A DNA stretch of 64,000 nucleotides, from NCBI RefSeq assembly GCF_001294205.1, contig NZ_LAQT01000003.1, forward strand, positions 248,001-312,000, read 5' to 3'. The notes beneath the pieces were generated by a model that was not told the origin of the DNA, did not search any database, and saw only the letters and a program-made list of their open reading frames with translations. Below are positions 33,903-43,179 of the stretch, piece by piece (position 1 is the stretch's first letter; each line of letters opens with the position of its first letter). The translations under genes were made by a program, and so were the position numbers. Origin of the DNA: Amantichitinum ursilacus. Lineage in GTDB: Bacteria > Pseudomonadota > Gammaproteobacteria > Burkholderiales > Chitinibacteraceae.

Positions 33903-36215
33903 TTAGTACGACACGTTAGCAGTCAGCAATGCAGTGCGCGGTGCGCCCGGCGTATAGCGATAGCCGCTCTTGTTGATCGACAACACATAATCTTCGTTGA
34001 ACAGGTTGTAGACGTTGAGCTGCATGGTCAGATTGCGGCTGACCTTGTAGCTGGCCATGGCGTCCACCACCCAGTACGCGTCGGTATGCGTCGGCGTGCC
34101 AATCGCGCCATCCGTGCCCTTGGCCAGACCGCCGACATAGCGTGCGCCGCCGCCCACGGTAAAGCCCTTCGGCAAGGTGTAGGTGGTCCACGAGGTGAAC
34201 GCGTTCTTCGGCGTGTACGTCAGCACTTGCGAACCATCGGCCGCCACCGCAGTACCCGCTTCAACCGTGGCGTCCTGATAGATGTAGCCACCCGTAATCG
34301 ACCAGTTGGGCGTGATCTGGCCTTGCGCGGTCAGCTCAATACCCTGCACACGCTTTTTGCCGATTTGCTGATAGGTACCGTCACCCACGGCGCTGACTTC
34401 GTTGTTGATGTCGGTGCGGAACAACGCGGCCGTGGCCAGCAGGCGTTTTTCAAACAATTCCCACTTGGTACCAATCTCGCCGGTCTTGGCTTTCTGCGGG
34501 GCAAAGTCGACGCGGTTGGCGCTGTTGCCGGTCGGCGTTGCGGCCGCCAGCGCAAAGTTGGAACCGCCCGGAGGCTGCTGCGACAGCGCAAAGTTGACGT
34601 ACACATTGCCCTGCTCGTTGATGTGGTACAGCGCGCCCGCTTTCCAGTTGACCAGGTTGCCGCTGGTGTCGGTGTTGATGGTCTGCACCGGGGTGCCTGC
34701 CGCCGCGCCTCTCGGGCATGCCACCACGGTACGGCCGGTGCCGCCGCAAGCGGTGGCGCTGTCGTAGTCGGTCTTGTAGTGGTCCACGCGGATGCCGCCA
34801 TTGACTTCCCATTGCGGGGTCAGCGCGATGGTGTCAAACGCATAGGCGGCGATGGTGTCGGTGGTGCCATGCGCATCTGCGCCATTGCGACCGTAGTTGG
34901 TGGCCGCGACATTGCTGTTGGGCGCATAAATGCTAACCACGGGTTCCACCGCAGTGGCGTGGCCATAAACAGTCTGCTCTTCACGCGTCAATTCAAAACC
35001 CGCGCTCAGATCATGCTTGAGCGAGCCGGTGTTGAACTTGCTGGTGACGTTGGTCTGGTTGCTGAGGATCTTGTTGAACGTGTCGTTGACGTTGGGCGAG
35101 CGCGTCATGGTCCAACTGGTCGGATCGGCCGTCACTTTGGCCAGGTTGGCCGCCGCCAGCATGAACGACGTGGCCATGTAATCCTGCTTGGTCTCGCCAT
35201 ACCGCGTGATGTTGCGCAGGGTGGTGGTCGGGTTGATCTGGTGTTCAACCTTCACCGTCGCCATATCGGTTTGCGAATTGTCGTGATCAGTCGTCAAGCC
35301 GTAGAAATTGTGCGTGTCCACCTTGGGCGCGCTGCCCAGCGCGGCAAACGCGGCGCTCGGCGCGGTGTAGCCAGGCAGGCCGATGGTCGGGATCAAACCA
35401 TCGGGCGTGTTGTTCTGTTTGACGTGCAGATAGTCGATGTAGACGGTGGTCGGCGTATTCAGACCAAACGCCACCGACGGCGCAATGCCCCAGCGCTGGT
35501 TATCCACGTTGTCGCGGCCCGCCACGTCTTCTTTGTGGCCCATCACGTTAAGACGCGCGGCGGTGGTTTCGTTGATGGCGTGGTTCCAGTCCACGGTGGC
35601 GCGGGTGTAATTGTTGGTGCCCACCACGGCGCTGGCTTCCAGATCATCCACCAGCGTGGGTTGCTTGCTGATCAGGTTGATCGAGCCGGTGGGCGCGCCT
35701 CGGCCGTAGTCGCTGCCGGAAGGGCCCTGGATGACTTCGACTTGCTCGGTGTTGAACATGTCGCGGTGCGTGGTGTTGGTGTCGCGAATGCCGTCGATAT
35801 AAATGCTGTTGGACGTATCCAGGCCGCGCATGTAAATGGCGTCGCCGCTGGCGGTGCTGCCGTTTTCGCCTGCATAGAAGGTGCCCGCACCCGCCACGTT
35901 GCGCATCGCATCGGTCAGCGTGGTGGCGTTTTGCTCCTGCATCACCTGTTTGGTCACCACGGTAACGGTCTGCGTGGTGTCCACCAGCGGTTGGGTAAAT
36001 TTGGGCGAGCCGGATTGCGTGGCCTTGTAGCCGTTATCGGCGGTATCCACCACGTTAACGGCAGGCAGCGTGGCGCTGCTGCTGGCCGCGTCGGCCGCAT
36101 GCGCGGGCATGCTCAGCATCAGGCCGGTGACCAGCGTGGCAGTGCCGCCCGCGATCGAGCTGATTGCAGCGGCGCTGCGACGTGGTTCCAGTTTTCGGGC
36201 TTTTATATAGGTCAT
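33903..36215 (-). CDS. TonB-dependent siderophore receptor (Fiu-like)
   Basis: A 770-residue outer-membrane receptor. A signal peptide ends at AHA/ADAASS near residue 40. The plug carries [37 protein letters not shown] and [19 protein letters not shown], closely recalling E. coli Fiu (catecholate siderophores). The beta-barrel ends in [10 protein letters not shown]. There is no STN domain, so no surface signalling. The ATG at 36215 is favoured because it begins the signal peptide. PiuC follows, and a Fur-like site lies 155 bp upstream, so this is an iron-starvation unit. Confidence 0.95.
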   Translation of the reverse strand: MTYIKARKLEPRRSAAAISSIAGGTATLVTGLMLSMPAHAADAASSSATLPAVNVVDTADNGYKATQSGSPKFTQPLVDTTQTVTVVTKQVMQEQNATTLTDAMRNVAGAGTFYAGENGSTASGDAIYMRGLDTSNSIYIDGIRDTNTTHRDMFNTEQVEVIQGPSGSDYGRGAPTGSINLISKQPTLVDDLEASAVVGTNNYTRATVDWNHAINETTAARLNVMGHKEDVAGRDNVDNQRWGIAPSVAFGLNTPTTVYIDYLHVKQNNTPDGLIPTIGLPGYTAPSAAFAALGSAPKVDTHNFYGLTTDHDNSQTDMATVKVEHQINPTTTLRNITRYGETKQDYMATSFMLAAANLAKVTADPTSWTMTRSPNVNDTFNKILSNQTNVTSKFNTGSLKHDLSAGFELTREEQTVYGHATAVEPVVSIYAPNSNVAATNYGRNGADAHGTTDTIAAYAFDTIALTPQWEVNGGIRVDHYKTDYDSATACGGTGRTVVACPRGAAAGTPVQTINTDTSGNLVNWKAGALYHINEQGNVYVNFALSQQPPGGSNFALAAATPTGNSANRVDFAPQKAKTGEIGTKWELFEKRLLATAALFRTDINNEVSAVGDGTYQQIGKKRVQGIELTAQGQITPNWSITGGYIYQDATVEAGTAVAADGSQVLTYTPKNAFTSWTTYTLPKGFTVGGGARYVGGLAKGTDGAIGTPTHTDAYWVVDAMASYKVSRNLTMQLNVYNLFNEDYVLSINKSGYRYTPGAPRTALLTANVSY

Positions 36216-36879
36216 TTTCTTGTCAACAGGTCGGGGTGAAGAAAGCCGCAGCGAGCCGGAATCTGGCAGGAATTCCGCATGGCCCAAGCAGCAACGCGCT
36301 GGTCCGCAACGAGAGAGAGGGCGTTGAGGATTTGTACGATTTTGTACGGATGTTGCGTTCGTCGGCAGCGATAATAATAACAATCATTCCTATTTGCAAT
36401 TACGCTAATGGGGGAATGATGACTGTTTGTTTGCGGCAATTTAATGCGGCGGACGACGCCAGAAATGCAGAACGCAAGCGCGGGGAAGAGGAGCGGATGT
36501 TTAGTGCCGATAAGGCGGAAACGATATTGCTGCGGCGATCGTGCTACGAACAGCGGTCAACGTGATTGCCCGCAATGACGTGCATTGACGGTGGCTGCTT
36601 CTTTCTCAGAACAAGTTGCCGCGTTCAGCGCCGCCCGCCCCACGCAGCATGCCGACAAAGCCGTGCGCTCCGGCGCAAGCGGTGGCAGCGCTGTTGCGAT
36701 AACGCCGCCCCTGGCTTGCAACGCGCATGGTCTGAATGTGTACAAATGTTTGTTAACCAAATGTAAAGGGTGTGGCAAACACGCCCGGCGGCGCTTGGCT
36801 ACACTCCATCACAGTCGGTTTTTGCCTCCGGCCGCGCGATGTAGATCGTGCCGCCATCGCGCGGCCGTAAACGCTCAGG
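36216..36879. other. Long intergenic region
   Basis: A 664-bp gap between the Fiu-like receptor (start on its left edge) and the hydrolase (end on its right edge). It holds the receptor promoter and Fur-like site. The rest has no coding frame that looks real: frames on both strands have biased, low-complexity products and no ribosome-binding site. Confidence 0.5.
36370..36388 (-). promoter_or_regulatory. Fur-box-like site upstream of Fiu-like receptor
   Basis: GATAATAATAACAATCATT matches by eye 14 of 19 positions of the Fur consensus. It lies 155 bp before the receptor ATG in an AT-rich tract that should contain the promoter. Confidence 0.65.
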
Positions 36880-37800
36880 TCAGTGCAGAAACGCCACAAT
36901 CGCCTTCACCGTGGGCTCCGGTTGTTCTTCCATCAACCAATGCCCGGATCCGGGAATCACCAGCCCGGTGACATCGCTGGCCGCTGCCTGCGCCACCGTC
37001 GCCATGGTGGCGCCAAAAGACGCCGCGCCGCCGATGGCCAGCACTGGCATGGTCAGCGGGCCCTTCTCCAGGTACGCGTGGTTATCGATCACATCCTGGT
37101 CAAAGGCATGGAACTGCTCGAAGCCTGAATGCATTGCGCCAGGTCGGGCGTAGAGCCTGGCGTAATGCTGGCGCGAGGCCTCGTCAAAGTGTTTGGGGTC
37201 GGCAGAAAACTCGTTCCAGAAGCGGTCCAGATAAATGCGCTCGCGGCCTTTAACCAGCCGTTCCATATCCGGGCCGCCAAAGCGGAAGTGCCATAGCAAC
37301 GGGCTTTTGAGGATTTCATCCCACGGGCCAACGCCCGGCAAAGGCGCGTCCATCAGCACCAGATGGGTGACGCGCCCGGGCTGCTCAGCCACAAAGGCAT
37401 AGGCCACCATATTGCCGATATCGTGCCCGACCACATCGACCTGGCCCACCTGCAAGGCATCCAGCACGCCCGCAATATCGCGCGCCTCGTTCTTTTTGTC
37501 GTAGCCGCCCGCGGGGTGATCAGACAGCCCCATGCCGCGCAGATCCGGCACGATCACCGTGTGATTGGCCACCAGCTGCGCCGCCAGCGGCTGCCACATA
37601 TCGCCGGTTTCGCCAAAACCATGCAGCAGCACTACGGCCGGCCCGTGGCCGCCCACGCGTACAAAGATTTTGGCGCCGTTGGTGCTGATGATTTGCGTTT
37701 TGAATGAAGGCGGAAACGGCGTCACGCCCGCTGCTGCCGAGGCAGAAACAACCGCCGCACACACCGTCAGCAACGTAAACAGCTTCTTTATTCCGGTCAT
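36880..37800 (-). CDS. Exported alpha/beta hydrolase, epoxide-hydrolase/dehalogenase type
   Basis: A 306-residue protein with a signal peptide (hydrophobic 8-24). The oxyanion-hole motif HGFGE lies at 60-64 and the nucleophile Asp127 in GHDIGN, which places it with epoxide hydrolases and haloalkane/haloacetate dehalogenases rather than serine esterases. The catalytic base is His in GSGHWLMEE near the C terminus. An export signal is unusual for this family and suggests a periplasmic detoxification role. It is monocistronic. Which bond it cleaves cannot be decided. Confidence 0.88.
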   Translation of the reverse strand: MTGIKKLFTLLTVCAAVVSASAAAGVTPFPPSFKTQIISTNGAKIFVRVGGHGPAVVLLHGFGETGDMWQPLAAQLVANHTVIVPDLRGMGLSDHPAGGYDKKNEARDIAGVLDALQVGQVDVVGHDIGNMVAYAFVAEQPGRVTHLVLMDAPLPGVGPWDEILKSPLLWHFRFGGPDMERLVKGRERIYLDRFWNEFSADPKHFDEASRQHYARLYARPGAMHSGFEQFHAFDQDVIDNHAYLEKGPLTMPVLAIGGAASFGATMATVAQAAASDVTGLVIPGSGHWLMEEQPEPTVKAIVAFLH

Positions 37801-37952
37801 GGCTCATCCTTCGCGCATCGGCCCGGGCGGGCCGCTCGCTTTAACATTGCACGGATATTTGCCAACGACAATGAATGAGCGCAAGGGATGAGGGGCGGGT
37901 CTATCGATTGGCCTGGACGCTAGCTGGCTAACCACAACCTGCGGCTGTTACC

Positions 37953-37983
37953 ACAAAAACCAAGAGATGCCCCTTGCAGGCAT
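37953..37983 (-). terminator. Terminator candidate downstream of ompW
   Basis: On the minus strand GATGCC and GGCATC form a 6-bp stem with a 7-base loop, followed by TCTTGG and then a run of five T. It lies 113 bp after the ompW stop. A second GC-rich hairpin (about 38022-38058, GCGGGGCCCG against CGGGCCCGC) lies between them, without a T-run on this strand. Confidence 0.55.
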
Positions 37984-38096
37984 CCCCCAATCACTACAAG
38001 CGCTGTTATTAACGACTAGAAGCGGGGCCCGACGCCGTCCCCTTGTCGCCGGGCCCGCTTTTCCACATCGCCTTACCCTTACTCGGTTTACATGGC

Positions 38097-38702
38097 TTAG
38101 AAGGCGCGGCCGAAGCCCACACCGACAATCCACGGATTGATCTTCAGCTTGCCCAGGCTGGAGCCTGCGGCGGAAACGTCGGTATCCATCTGTACTTTCT
38201 TCACGTCCACGTTAAAGAAGTACGTTTTGTTCATCATGATGTCCACGCCCACCTGCGCCGCCAGCCCGAAGCTGTTCTGGTCGATATCGACGTTGGTGCC
38301 ATCGGGCAGGTGCAGATCGGTCTTGTAAAAACGCGTGTAATTAACACCCACACCGGCGTACGGACGGATCTGGCCCTGCGGATTGAAGTGATATTGCAGC
38401 GTAACGGTGGGCGGCAGCGCGTAGGTGCTGCCCAGCTTGCCGATGTCGCTGCTGATGGTGTGTTTGCTGGTGCCCAGGATCAGCTCGGCGCCAATGTTGT
38501 TGGTAAACATGTAAGTGAAATCCAGCTCGGGCACGGTGGCGTTGCCGACGGTGGTGTTCACGGCGGACAAGGTGTTGTCGGTGCTTACATCGGGCTGGAT
38601 GCTGATCAGGCGCAGACGGGTAATGATGTCGCCGGCATCGGCCATGGCAAACGCAGGCATTACACAGGCGGCTGCGATGGCGGCCAATATTTTCTTGTTC
38701 AT
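38097..38702 (-). CDS. ompW: OmpW family outer-membrane porin
   Basis: A 201-residue small beta-barrel. A signal peptide ends at FAMA/DAGDIITRLRLI, followed by the OmpW signature of an amphipathic first strand, PELDFTYMFTNNIGAELIL, and the central YHFNPQGQIRPYAGVGVNYT. The last strand ends GVGFGRAF with a terminal Phe for BAM recognition. OmpW forms a narrow hydrophobic channel in the outer membrane. The ATG at 38702 has CAGGAG upstream; the longer frame to 38747 is rejected. A perfect FNR box lies 88 bp upstream, which points to oxygen control. Confidence 0.95.
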   Translation of the reverse strand: MNKKILAAIAAACVMPAFAMADAGDIITRLRLISIQPDVSTDNTLSAVNTTVGNATVPELDFTYMFTNNIGAELILGTSKHTISSDIGKLGSTYALPPTVTLQYHFNPQGQIRPYAGVGVNYTRFYKTDLHLPDGTNVDIDQNSFGLAAQVGVDIMMNKTYFFNVDVKKVQMDTDVSAAGSSLGKLKINPWIVGVGFGRAF

Positions 38703-38755
38703 TATGGGTAACTCCTGATTGAGGCGGGTAGTGCTGCGTCTCGGCAACGGCGCTC

Positions 38756-38761
38756 AATGTA
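38756..38761 (-). promoter_or_regulatory. Predicted -10 element of the ompW promoter
   Basis: TACATT on the minus strand is centred 32 bp from the centre of the FNR box. That is the spacing expected when an activator site is centred at -41.5. It predicts a start of transcription near 38749 and a leader of about 47 bases. Confidence 0.6.
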
Positions 38762-38783
38762 AGGATTCGAAGCCTGGCCGCAG

Positions 38784-38797
38784 TTGATCTAAATCAA
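38784..38797 (-). promoter_or_regulatory. FNR/Anr/CRP-type box upstream of ompW
   Basis: TTGATCTAAATCAA matches the FNR consensus TTGAT-N4-ATCAA at all ten defined positions. Its centre lies 88 bp before the ompW ATG and 32 bp before a TACATT hexamer, the geometry of a class II activated promoter. It is 147 bp from the divergent AHSA1 gene, which it might also affect. Confidence 0.85.
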
Positions 38798-38943
38798 TTT
38801 CGTCTGGAATTGATGCAAATGGTCAGATTCGTCTGATTGATGCGCAGCGAAAATGCATTAGCGGATTGGCAAATCCTGCTTTCGGTCGGCCGGATTCATG
38901 ACTAATCTGGCGGCATCGTCCGCAACCCACCCAAGACCCCGCC

Positions 38944-39366
38944 ATGACCACGTTAGAGACGCAACGCCAGTATCCCGCCAGCCCTGCCGCCGTTTTTGCG
39001 GCCATCAAAGACCCCGCGCGTCTGGCGCGCTGGTGGGGTCCGGCCGGCTTCAGCAATCAGTTTGAGGTGTTTGAATTTGAAGCGGGCGGCCGCTGGGTGT
39101 TTACCATGATCAGCCCCGATGGCACGCGCTACCCCAATGAATCGCTGTTTAAACAGATCGACAAAGACCGCCGCGTGGTGATCGAACATGTGGCGCATCC
39201 GCATTTTGTGCTGACCATTACGCTGGAGATGGTGGACGGCGGCACGCTGCTGAAGTGGCAACAAGCTTTCACCGACCCCGCCGTGGCCGAGGCTTTTCGC
39301 GCCATTGCCGCGCCCGCCAATGAACAAAACCTGGACCGCCTCGACGCCGAACTGGCTAACGGCTAA
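38944..39366 (+). CDS. SRPBCC/AHSA1 family protein
   Basis: A 140-residue START-like protein of the AHSA1 (Hsp90 activator-like) group. The order of motifs is typical: RQYPASPAAVFAAIKDPARLARWWGP, GGRWVFTMISPDG, the ITLEMVDGGTLL strand and a C-terminal helix (NEQNLDRLDAELA). Members bind hydrophobic ligands, and many have no assigned ligand. The stop codon TAA lies inside the first repeats of a heptanucleotide tandem array, so the last residues ANG are repeat-encoded. It is divergent from ompW. Confidence 0.85.
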   Translation: MTTLETQRQYPASPAAVFAAIKDPARLARWWGPAGFSNQFEVFEFEAGGRWVFTMISPDGTRYPNESLFKQIDKDRRVVIEHVAHPHFVLTITLEMVDGGTLLKWQQAFTDPAVAEAFRAIAAPANEQNLDRLDAELANG

Positions 39367-39445
39367 CGGCTAACGGCTAACGGCTAACGGCTAACGGCTA
39401 ACGGCTAACGGCATCGGCATCGGCATCGGCTGCGTCGGCTGCGTC
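39354..39445. repeat. Heptanucleotide tandem repeat (GGCTAAC)8 and adjoining short repeats
   Basis: Eight perfect copies of GGCTAAC fill 39354-39409. Three GGCATC copies (39410-39427) and two GGCTGCGTC copies (39428-39445) follow directly. The array starts within the AHSA1-type coding region and contains its stop codon. It looks like a slipped-strand replication product and may vary in copy number between isolates. Confidence 0.95.
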
Positions 39446-39809
39446 GGCTTGTTGCGCTGGCGCGGCCGTTGACGGGTTGGCGAGCAGGCAATCGCACGGC
39501 GTGCCAGCGGGCGGCGATCATGCGTTTGCGGCGCCCCCCACGGCCCGTATCTCAAAAAGACAATCTGGTATATTAGCTTTCAATAATTGAAAATAATTAC
39601 CGTTGCTTCTGCCGATGAACTTGCGTAACGCGCGAGCATTCATGCCGTTTTGTAGTGGGCTAAGTGCTTTCTACACCACAATTTTTTGTCAGAAATAAAT
39701 TCTGTTTTGCGCAATCTATCGCTGTAAGCAAATAATTGACTTACAAACGAATGCGCCCCCAAGCTTTCGTGTAACGCCGCCACCCCACACGAAAAGGCAA
39801 GGGACGTCT
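39446..39809. other. Intergenic region upstream of Aer-like MCP
   Basis: An approximately 360-bp stretch whose second half is AT-rich (39560-39760) and should contain the MCP promoter. GCCGATGA at 39611-39618 is close to the sigma-28 flagellar -10 element GCCGATAA, but no good -35 element stands at the right distance, so this is a weak candidate. No ORF was recognised. Confidence 0.35.
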
Positions 39810-41435
39810 ATGGAATCAGCCAGCACCGCCGTCGAGACGATTGTTCCCGATGGCGTTTTCATTTATTCGCGCACCGATCTGCACGGCACCATCGTGGAAG
39901 CCAACGCGGCTTTCGCCACCATCAGCGGCTATACGCAAGACCAGATGGTGGGGCAGCCGCACAACCTGGTGCGCCATCCTGATATGCCCGCCGCCGCGTT
40001 TGGCGACTTGTGGCGCACGCTGAAAGCAGGCAAACCGTGGCGCGGTCTGGTTAAAAACCGACGGCGCGATGGCGGCTTTTACTGGGTCATTGCCAATGTC
40101 TCGCCAGTGCGCGAGGGCGGCCAGGTGGTGGGCTATCAATCAATCCGGCTTAAACCCACACGCACGCAAATCCAGACCGCAGAGGCCATCTACGCACGGA
40201 TGCGCAATGGCGATGGCAGCCTGGCGCTGGACCACGGCCATCTGGTTAAACAACGCTTTGCCTGGCTGCGGCCGCTGCGCAGTCTGCAAGGCCAGATGGG
40301 GGTGTTGGGCGCATTTTTGCTGGCGCTGGGCGGCGGTGGCGCCGTGTGCCAGGCCATGGGCGTAGATGTGGCCTGGTTGGCCTGGCTGGCGTTTGCGCTA
40401 TCGGGGGCAATGGGCGTGTACGTGCTGGCGTGGTTCAGCCCGCGCCTGCATCGCGATCTGCGTGATATCGCCAGCTATCTCAACGACGTATTGTCCAGCG
40501 GCCGGCTGACCGCGCATGGCGCGGTGGAGCGGCATGATCTGATCGGCGATATCGGCCGCATGACGTACTCGTTTGTGGCGTCGGTGCGCGCCACGGTGCA
40601 ATCGGTGGCGGATGCCATGACGCACGTGGCCGACGCCACCACCGACGTCGTCACCGGCGTGACCGAAATCGACAAATCCTCGCAAACGCAAAACGCGGCG
40701 ATTTCGTCGTCGGCGGCGGCGGTGGAGCAGATTACCACCGCCATTCAGGAAGTCGCGGCCAACGCGCGTTTAACGCAAGAAGCCGCCGATACCACGCGCA
40801 GCGCCGCCATCGAAGGCGCGCAGCGTTCCACCCGCGCCAGCGATGAGATTACGGTGCTGGCGCAAACGGTGCAGACCGCCGCCACGCAGGTCGAGCAACT
40901 GGGCCGCAGCAGCGGCGAAATCGGCCGCATCGCCGCCACCATCAAAGAGATTGCCGATCAGACCAATTTGCTGGCGCTGAACGCCGCCATCGAAGCCGCC
41001 CGCGCCGGTGAGCAGGGCCGTGGTTTTGCCGTGGTGGCCGACGAAGTGCGCAAACTGGCCTCGCGCACGCGGGAAGCCACGGACGAGATCAATGGCCTGA
41101 TCAACGTCATCCAGCAAGACGCAACGCTGGCCGTAGCGGGCATGCAGGTGGGCGTGACGCAAATGGCTGAGAGCGCCGAGCTAGTACACGACGCGCGCCA
41201 TTCCTTGCAGAACATCAACGAGCATATGCAACACACCACGCATCGCGTTAACGACATCACGCATTCGTCGAATGAACAGGGCACCGCGATGACTGAGCTG
41301 GCGCAAAACGTGCAGCGCGTAGCGGCGATGAATGAGCAGAACGTGGTAGTGGTCGAGCAAACCATCGCCCGCGTGGATGTGCTGGAAAACATGCTGCAAC
41401 GTATGACCAAAGCAGTAAAACAGTACGAAGTGTGA
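39810..41435 (+). CDS. PAS-containing chemotaxis receptor, Aer-like
   Basis: A 541-residue energy/redox taxis transducer. The N-terminal PAS domain (about 15-125) has Aer-type features: [28 protein letters not shown] and [19 protein letters not shown], and it probably binds FAD. A hydrophobic hairpin at about 163-205 anchors it in the inner membrane without a periplasmic domain. HAMP-like and signalling regions follow, with the conserved tip [20 protein letters not shown]. It should sense redox or oxygen from inside. It is not adjacent to other chemotaxis genes. Confidence 0.94.
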   Translation: MESASTAVETIVPDGVFIYSRTDLHGTIVEANAAFATISGYTQDQMVGQPHNLVRHPDMPAAAFGDLWRTLKAGKPWRGLVKNRRRDGGFYWVIANVSPVREGGQVVGYQSIRLKPTRTQIQTAEAIYARMRNGDGSLALDHGHLVKQRFAWLRPLRSLQGQMGVLGAFLLALGGGGAVCQAMGVDVAWLAWLAFALSGAMGVYVLAWFSPRLHRDLRDIASYLNDVLSSGRLTAHGAVERHDLIGDIGRMTYSFVASVRATVQSVADAMTHVADATTDVVTGVTEIDKSSQTQNAAISSSAAAVEQITTAIQEVAANARLTQEAADTTRSAAIEGAQRSTRASDEITVLAQTVQTAATQVEQLGRSSGEIGRIAATIKEIADQTNLLALNAAIEAARAGEQGRGFAVVADEVRKLASRTREATDEINGLINVIQQDATLAVAGMQVGVTQMAESAELVHDARHSLQNINEHMQHTTHRVNDITHSSNEQGTAMTELAQNVQRVAAMNEQNVVVVEQTIARVDVLENMLQRMTKAVKQYEV

Positions 41436-41443
41436 TGGCGCCT

Positions 41444-41564
41444 GGGGTGCGTTCCCCCGAACGCTCAAGTGGAAGGCTGCGGCGCGGCCCCATGCGGGGC
41501 CATCCGGCATCCATGGCATAAGCGAATGGGCCTTGCCCCCAAACAGCCGGGGGTAACGCACCCC
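41444..41564. repeat. Palindromic extragenic element between convergent genes
   Basis: About 121 bp bounded by inverted repeats: GGGGTGCGTTCCCCCG at 41444-41459 and CGGGGGTAACGCACCCC at 41548-41564, identical except for one bulged base. Inside lies a GGCCCC-ATGC-GGGGCC hairpin (41486-41501). It occupies the convergent gap between the Aer-like and ccoG genes and may serve as a bidirectional terminator. The structure is that of a REP/BIME-like or small non-autonomous mobile repeat. Confidence 0.65.
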
Positions 41565-41568
41565 ACGC

Positions 41569-43026
41569 TCAGCGACCGTAGAAGCGCGAAGGTTCTGTCA
41601 CCGCCACCTGCGGTTGGTCTTGGGCCGCAACGCGGAATTCCACTTCATGGCTACCCGGCCCGGCGTGTTCTGCATCCACATGCAGCCGCACATTGACTTC
41701 GGCGCTGCCGCCCGAAGCGATATGCAGTGGCCCGCGCTGATCCACCAGCACCTTGATGCCGTCCAGCCCGCTGGCGCTGATCTTGAAGTCATGCGCGCGC
41801 ACATCGGCGTTCTCGATCTGCAGCACATAACTGTTTTCCAGCATGCCGTCTTCGGCCTCGCGCACCAGCGCCACGCGTTCACGCGCGATATTCAGTTTGA
41901 CCGGCGTGCGCTGCCACAGGGCCACGGCGCTGATCATCACGGTGGCGGCGATCAGTGCGGCGTAAATCAGCACGCGCGGGCGCAGCAAACGCGACCAGGC
42001 CTCGGCCGGTTTCACCTTGCCCGCCAGCAGGTTTTCAGTGCTGAAGCGGATCAGCCCGCGCGGGTAGCCCACCTTGTCCATCACGCTATTGCAGGCATCC
42101 ACGCACAAGGCGCAGCCGATGCATTCATATTGCAGGCCGTTGCGGATATCGATCCCCGCCGGGCACACCTGCACGCACAGCGTGCAATCCACGCAAGCGC
42201 CCAGACCTGCCGCCTTGGCATCGGCATGTTTGCTGCGACCACCACGCGGTTCGCCGCGTGCGGCGTCGTACGAAACCACCAGCGTATCGGCATCAAACAT
42301 CGCACTCTGAAAGCGCGCATACGGGCACATGTATTTGCATACCTGTTCGCGCAACCAGCCCGCATTGCCATAGGTGGCAAAGGCGTAGAACAGCGTCCAG
42401 AACAGCGCGTAGCCGCTGGCGGTTAACGTCCACATATCGTTGGCCAATGCGCGCATCGGCGTGAAATAACCAACAAAGGTCAGGCCGGTCCATAGCGAAA
42501 ACGTCACCCACGCCGCATGTTTGGCGGCTTTGATCGCCACTTTGCGCGGGCTGAGCGGCGCGTTATCCAGCTTGATGCGCGCCGCGCGGTCGCCTTCAAA
42601 CCGTTGTTCTATCCAGACAAAAATCTCGGTGTACACCGTTTGCGGACAGGAAAAGCCACACCACAAACGCCCGCCCACCGCCGTCCATGCAAACAAACCC
42701 AACGCGCACAGCACCAGCAAGGCGGTCAGATAAATAAAGTCCTGCGGCAAAAAGATCAGGCTGCCCACGTAAAAGCGCTGCGGCCCCAAATCAAACAACA
42801 GCGCCTGATGTCCGTCCACGTTTAGCCAGGGCACGCCAAAGAAAAACAGCTGCGTGGCCCACACAAAAAACCAGCGCCAGCGCGTAAACACGCCGCTGGT
42901 TTTGCGCGGATGAATCTTGTTGTGCCGGCCCGAGATGATCATCTCGTCAGCGGCCAAGGCGCCCGCGCCGGCGGACACATTGATCGGAATCCCTTTAAAG
43001 CTGTTGGAAGTGCGATGACTGGGCAT
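41569..43026 (-). CDS. ccoG: Cytochrome c oxidase accessory protein CcoG (FixG/RdxA)
   Basis: A 485-residue inner-membrane iron-sulphur protein required for cbb3-type oxidase biogenesis, through Cu(II) reduction in known cases. It has TM segments near 50-70, 90-112, 165-185 and 205-225, the CGFSCPQTVYTEIF motif, and two 4Fe-4S clusters of the ferredoxin type (CVDCTLCVQVCPAG and CIGCALCVDACN). Another TM lies near 350, and a C-terminal Ig-like FixG domain completes it. No cco operon is present here, so it is a detached copy. It is divergent from the MocR-type regulator. Confidence 0.95.
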   Translation of the reverse strand: MPSHRTSNSFKGIPINVSAGAGALAADEMIISGRHNKIHPRKTSGVFTRWRWFFVWATQLFFFGVPWLNVDGHQALLFDLGPQRFYVGSLIFLPQDFIYLTALLVLCALGLFAWTAVGGRLWCGFSCPQTVYTEIFVWIEQRFEGDRAARIKLDNAPLSPRKVAIKAAKHAAWVTFSLWTGLTFVGYFTPMRALANDMWTLTASGYALFWTLFYAFATYGNAGWLREQVCKYMCPYARFQSAMFDADTLVVSYDAARGEPRGGRSKHADAKAAGLGACVDCTLCVQVCPAGIDIRNGLQYECIGCALCVDACNSVMDKVGYPRGLIRFSTENLLAGKVKPAEAWSRLLRPRVLIYAALIAATVMISAVALWQRTPVKLNIARERVALVREAEDGMLENSYVLQIENADVRAHDFKISASGLDGIKVLVDQRGPLHIASGGSAEVNVRLHVDAEHAGPGSHEVEFRVAAQDQPQVAVTEPSRFYGR

Positions 43027-43179
43027 GATGAATACAAGGTCGTGATAAAGCCGGTTGGCCGCCGTCCATGCGGATCACGCAGACGGGGCTGGAATGCTTG
43101 CCAGTGTGGTCATTTGGCGCGATCAGTAACAGAATCAGGAAATCAAAATTTTTGCGTATCAGATGAGAGCGCGTGCGGC

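Noticed and set aside
33873-36239. A 788-codon open frame on the plus strand opposite the Fiu-like receptor gene
   Set aside because: It is exactly antisense to a well-supported TonB receptor, its translation is low-complexity (runs of G, R, H, V) and it has no ribosome-binding site. Long antisense frames are expected from the GC-rich third-position bias.
36585-36971. A 128-codon plus-strand frame in the gap before the epoxide-hydrolase-like gene
   Set aside because: It runs into the 3' end of the opposing hydrolase gene, has no Shine-Dalgarno and encodes an irregular Cys/Arg-rich sequence.
39560-39620. Sigma-28 flagellar promoter before the Aer-like gene
   Set aside because: The -10-like GCCGATGA is good but no TAAA-type -35 element stands at the required distance, so it is not reported as a promoter feature.
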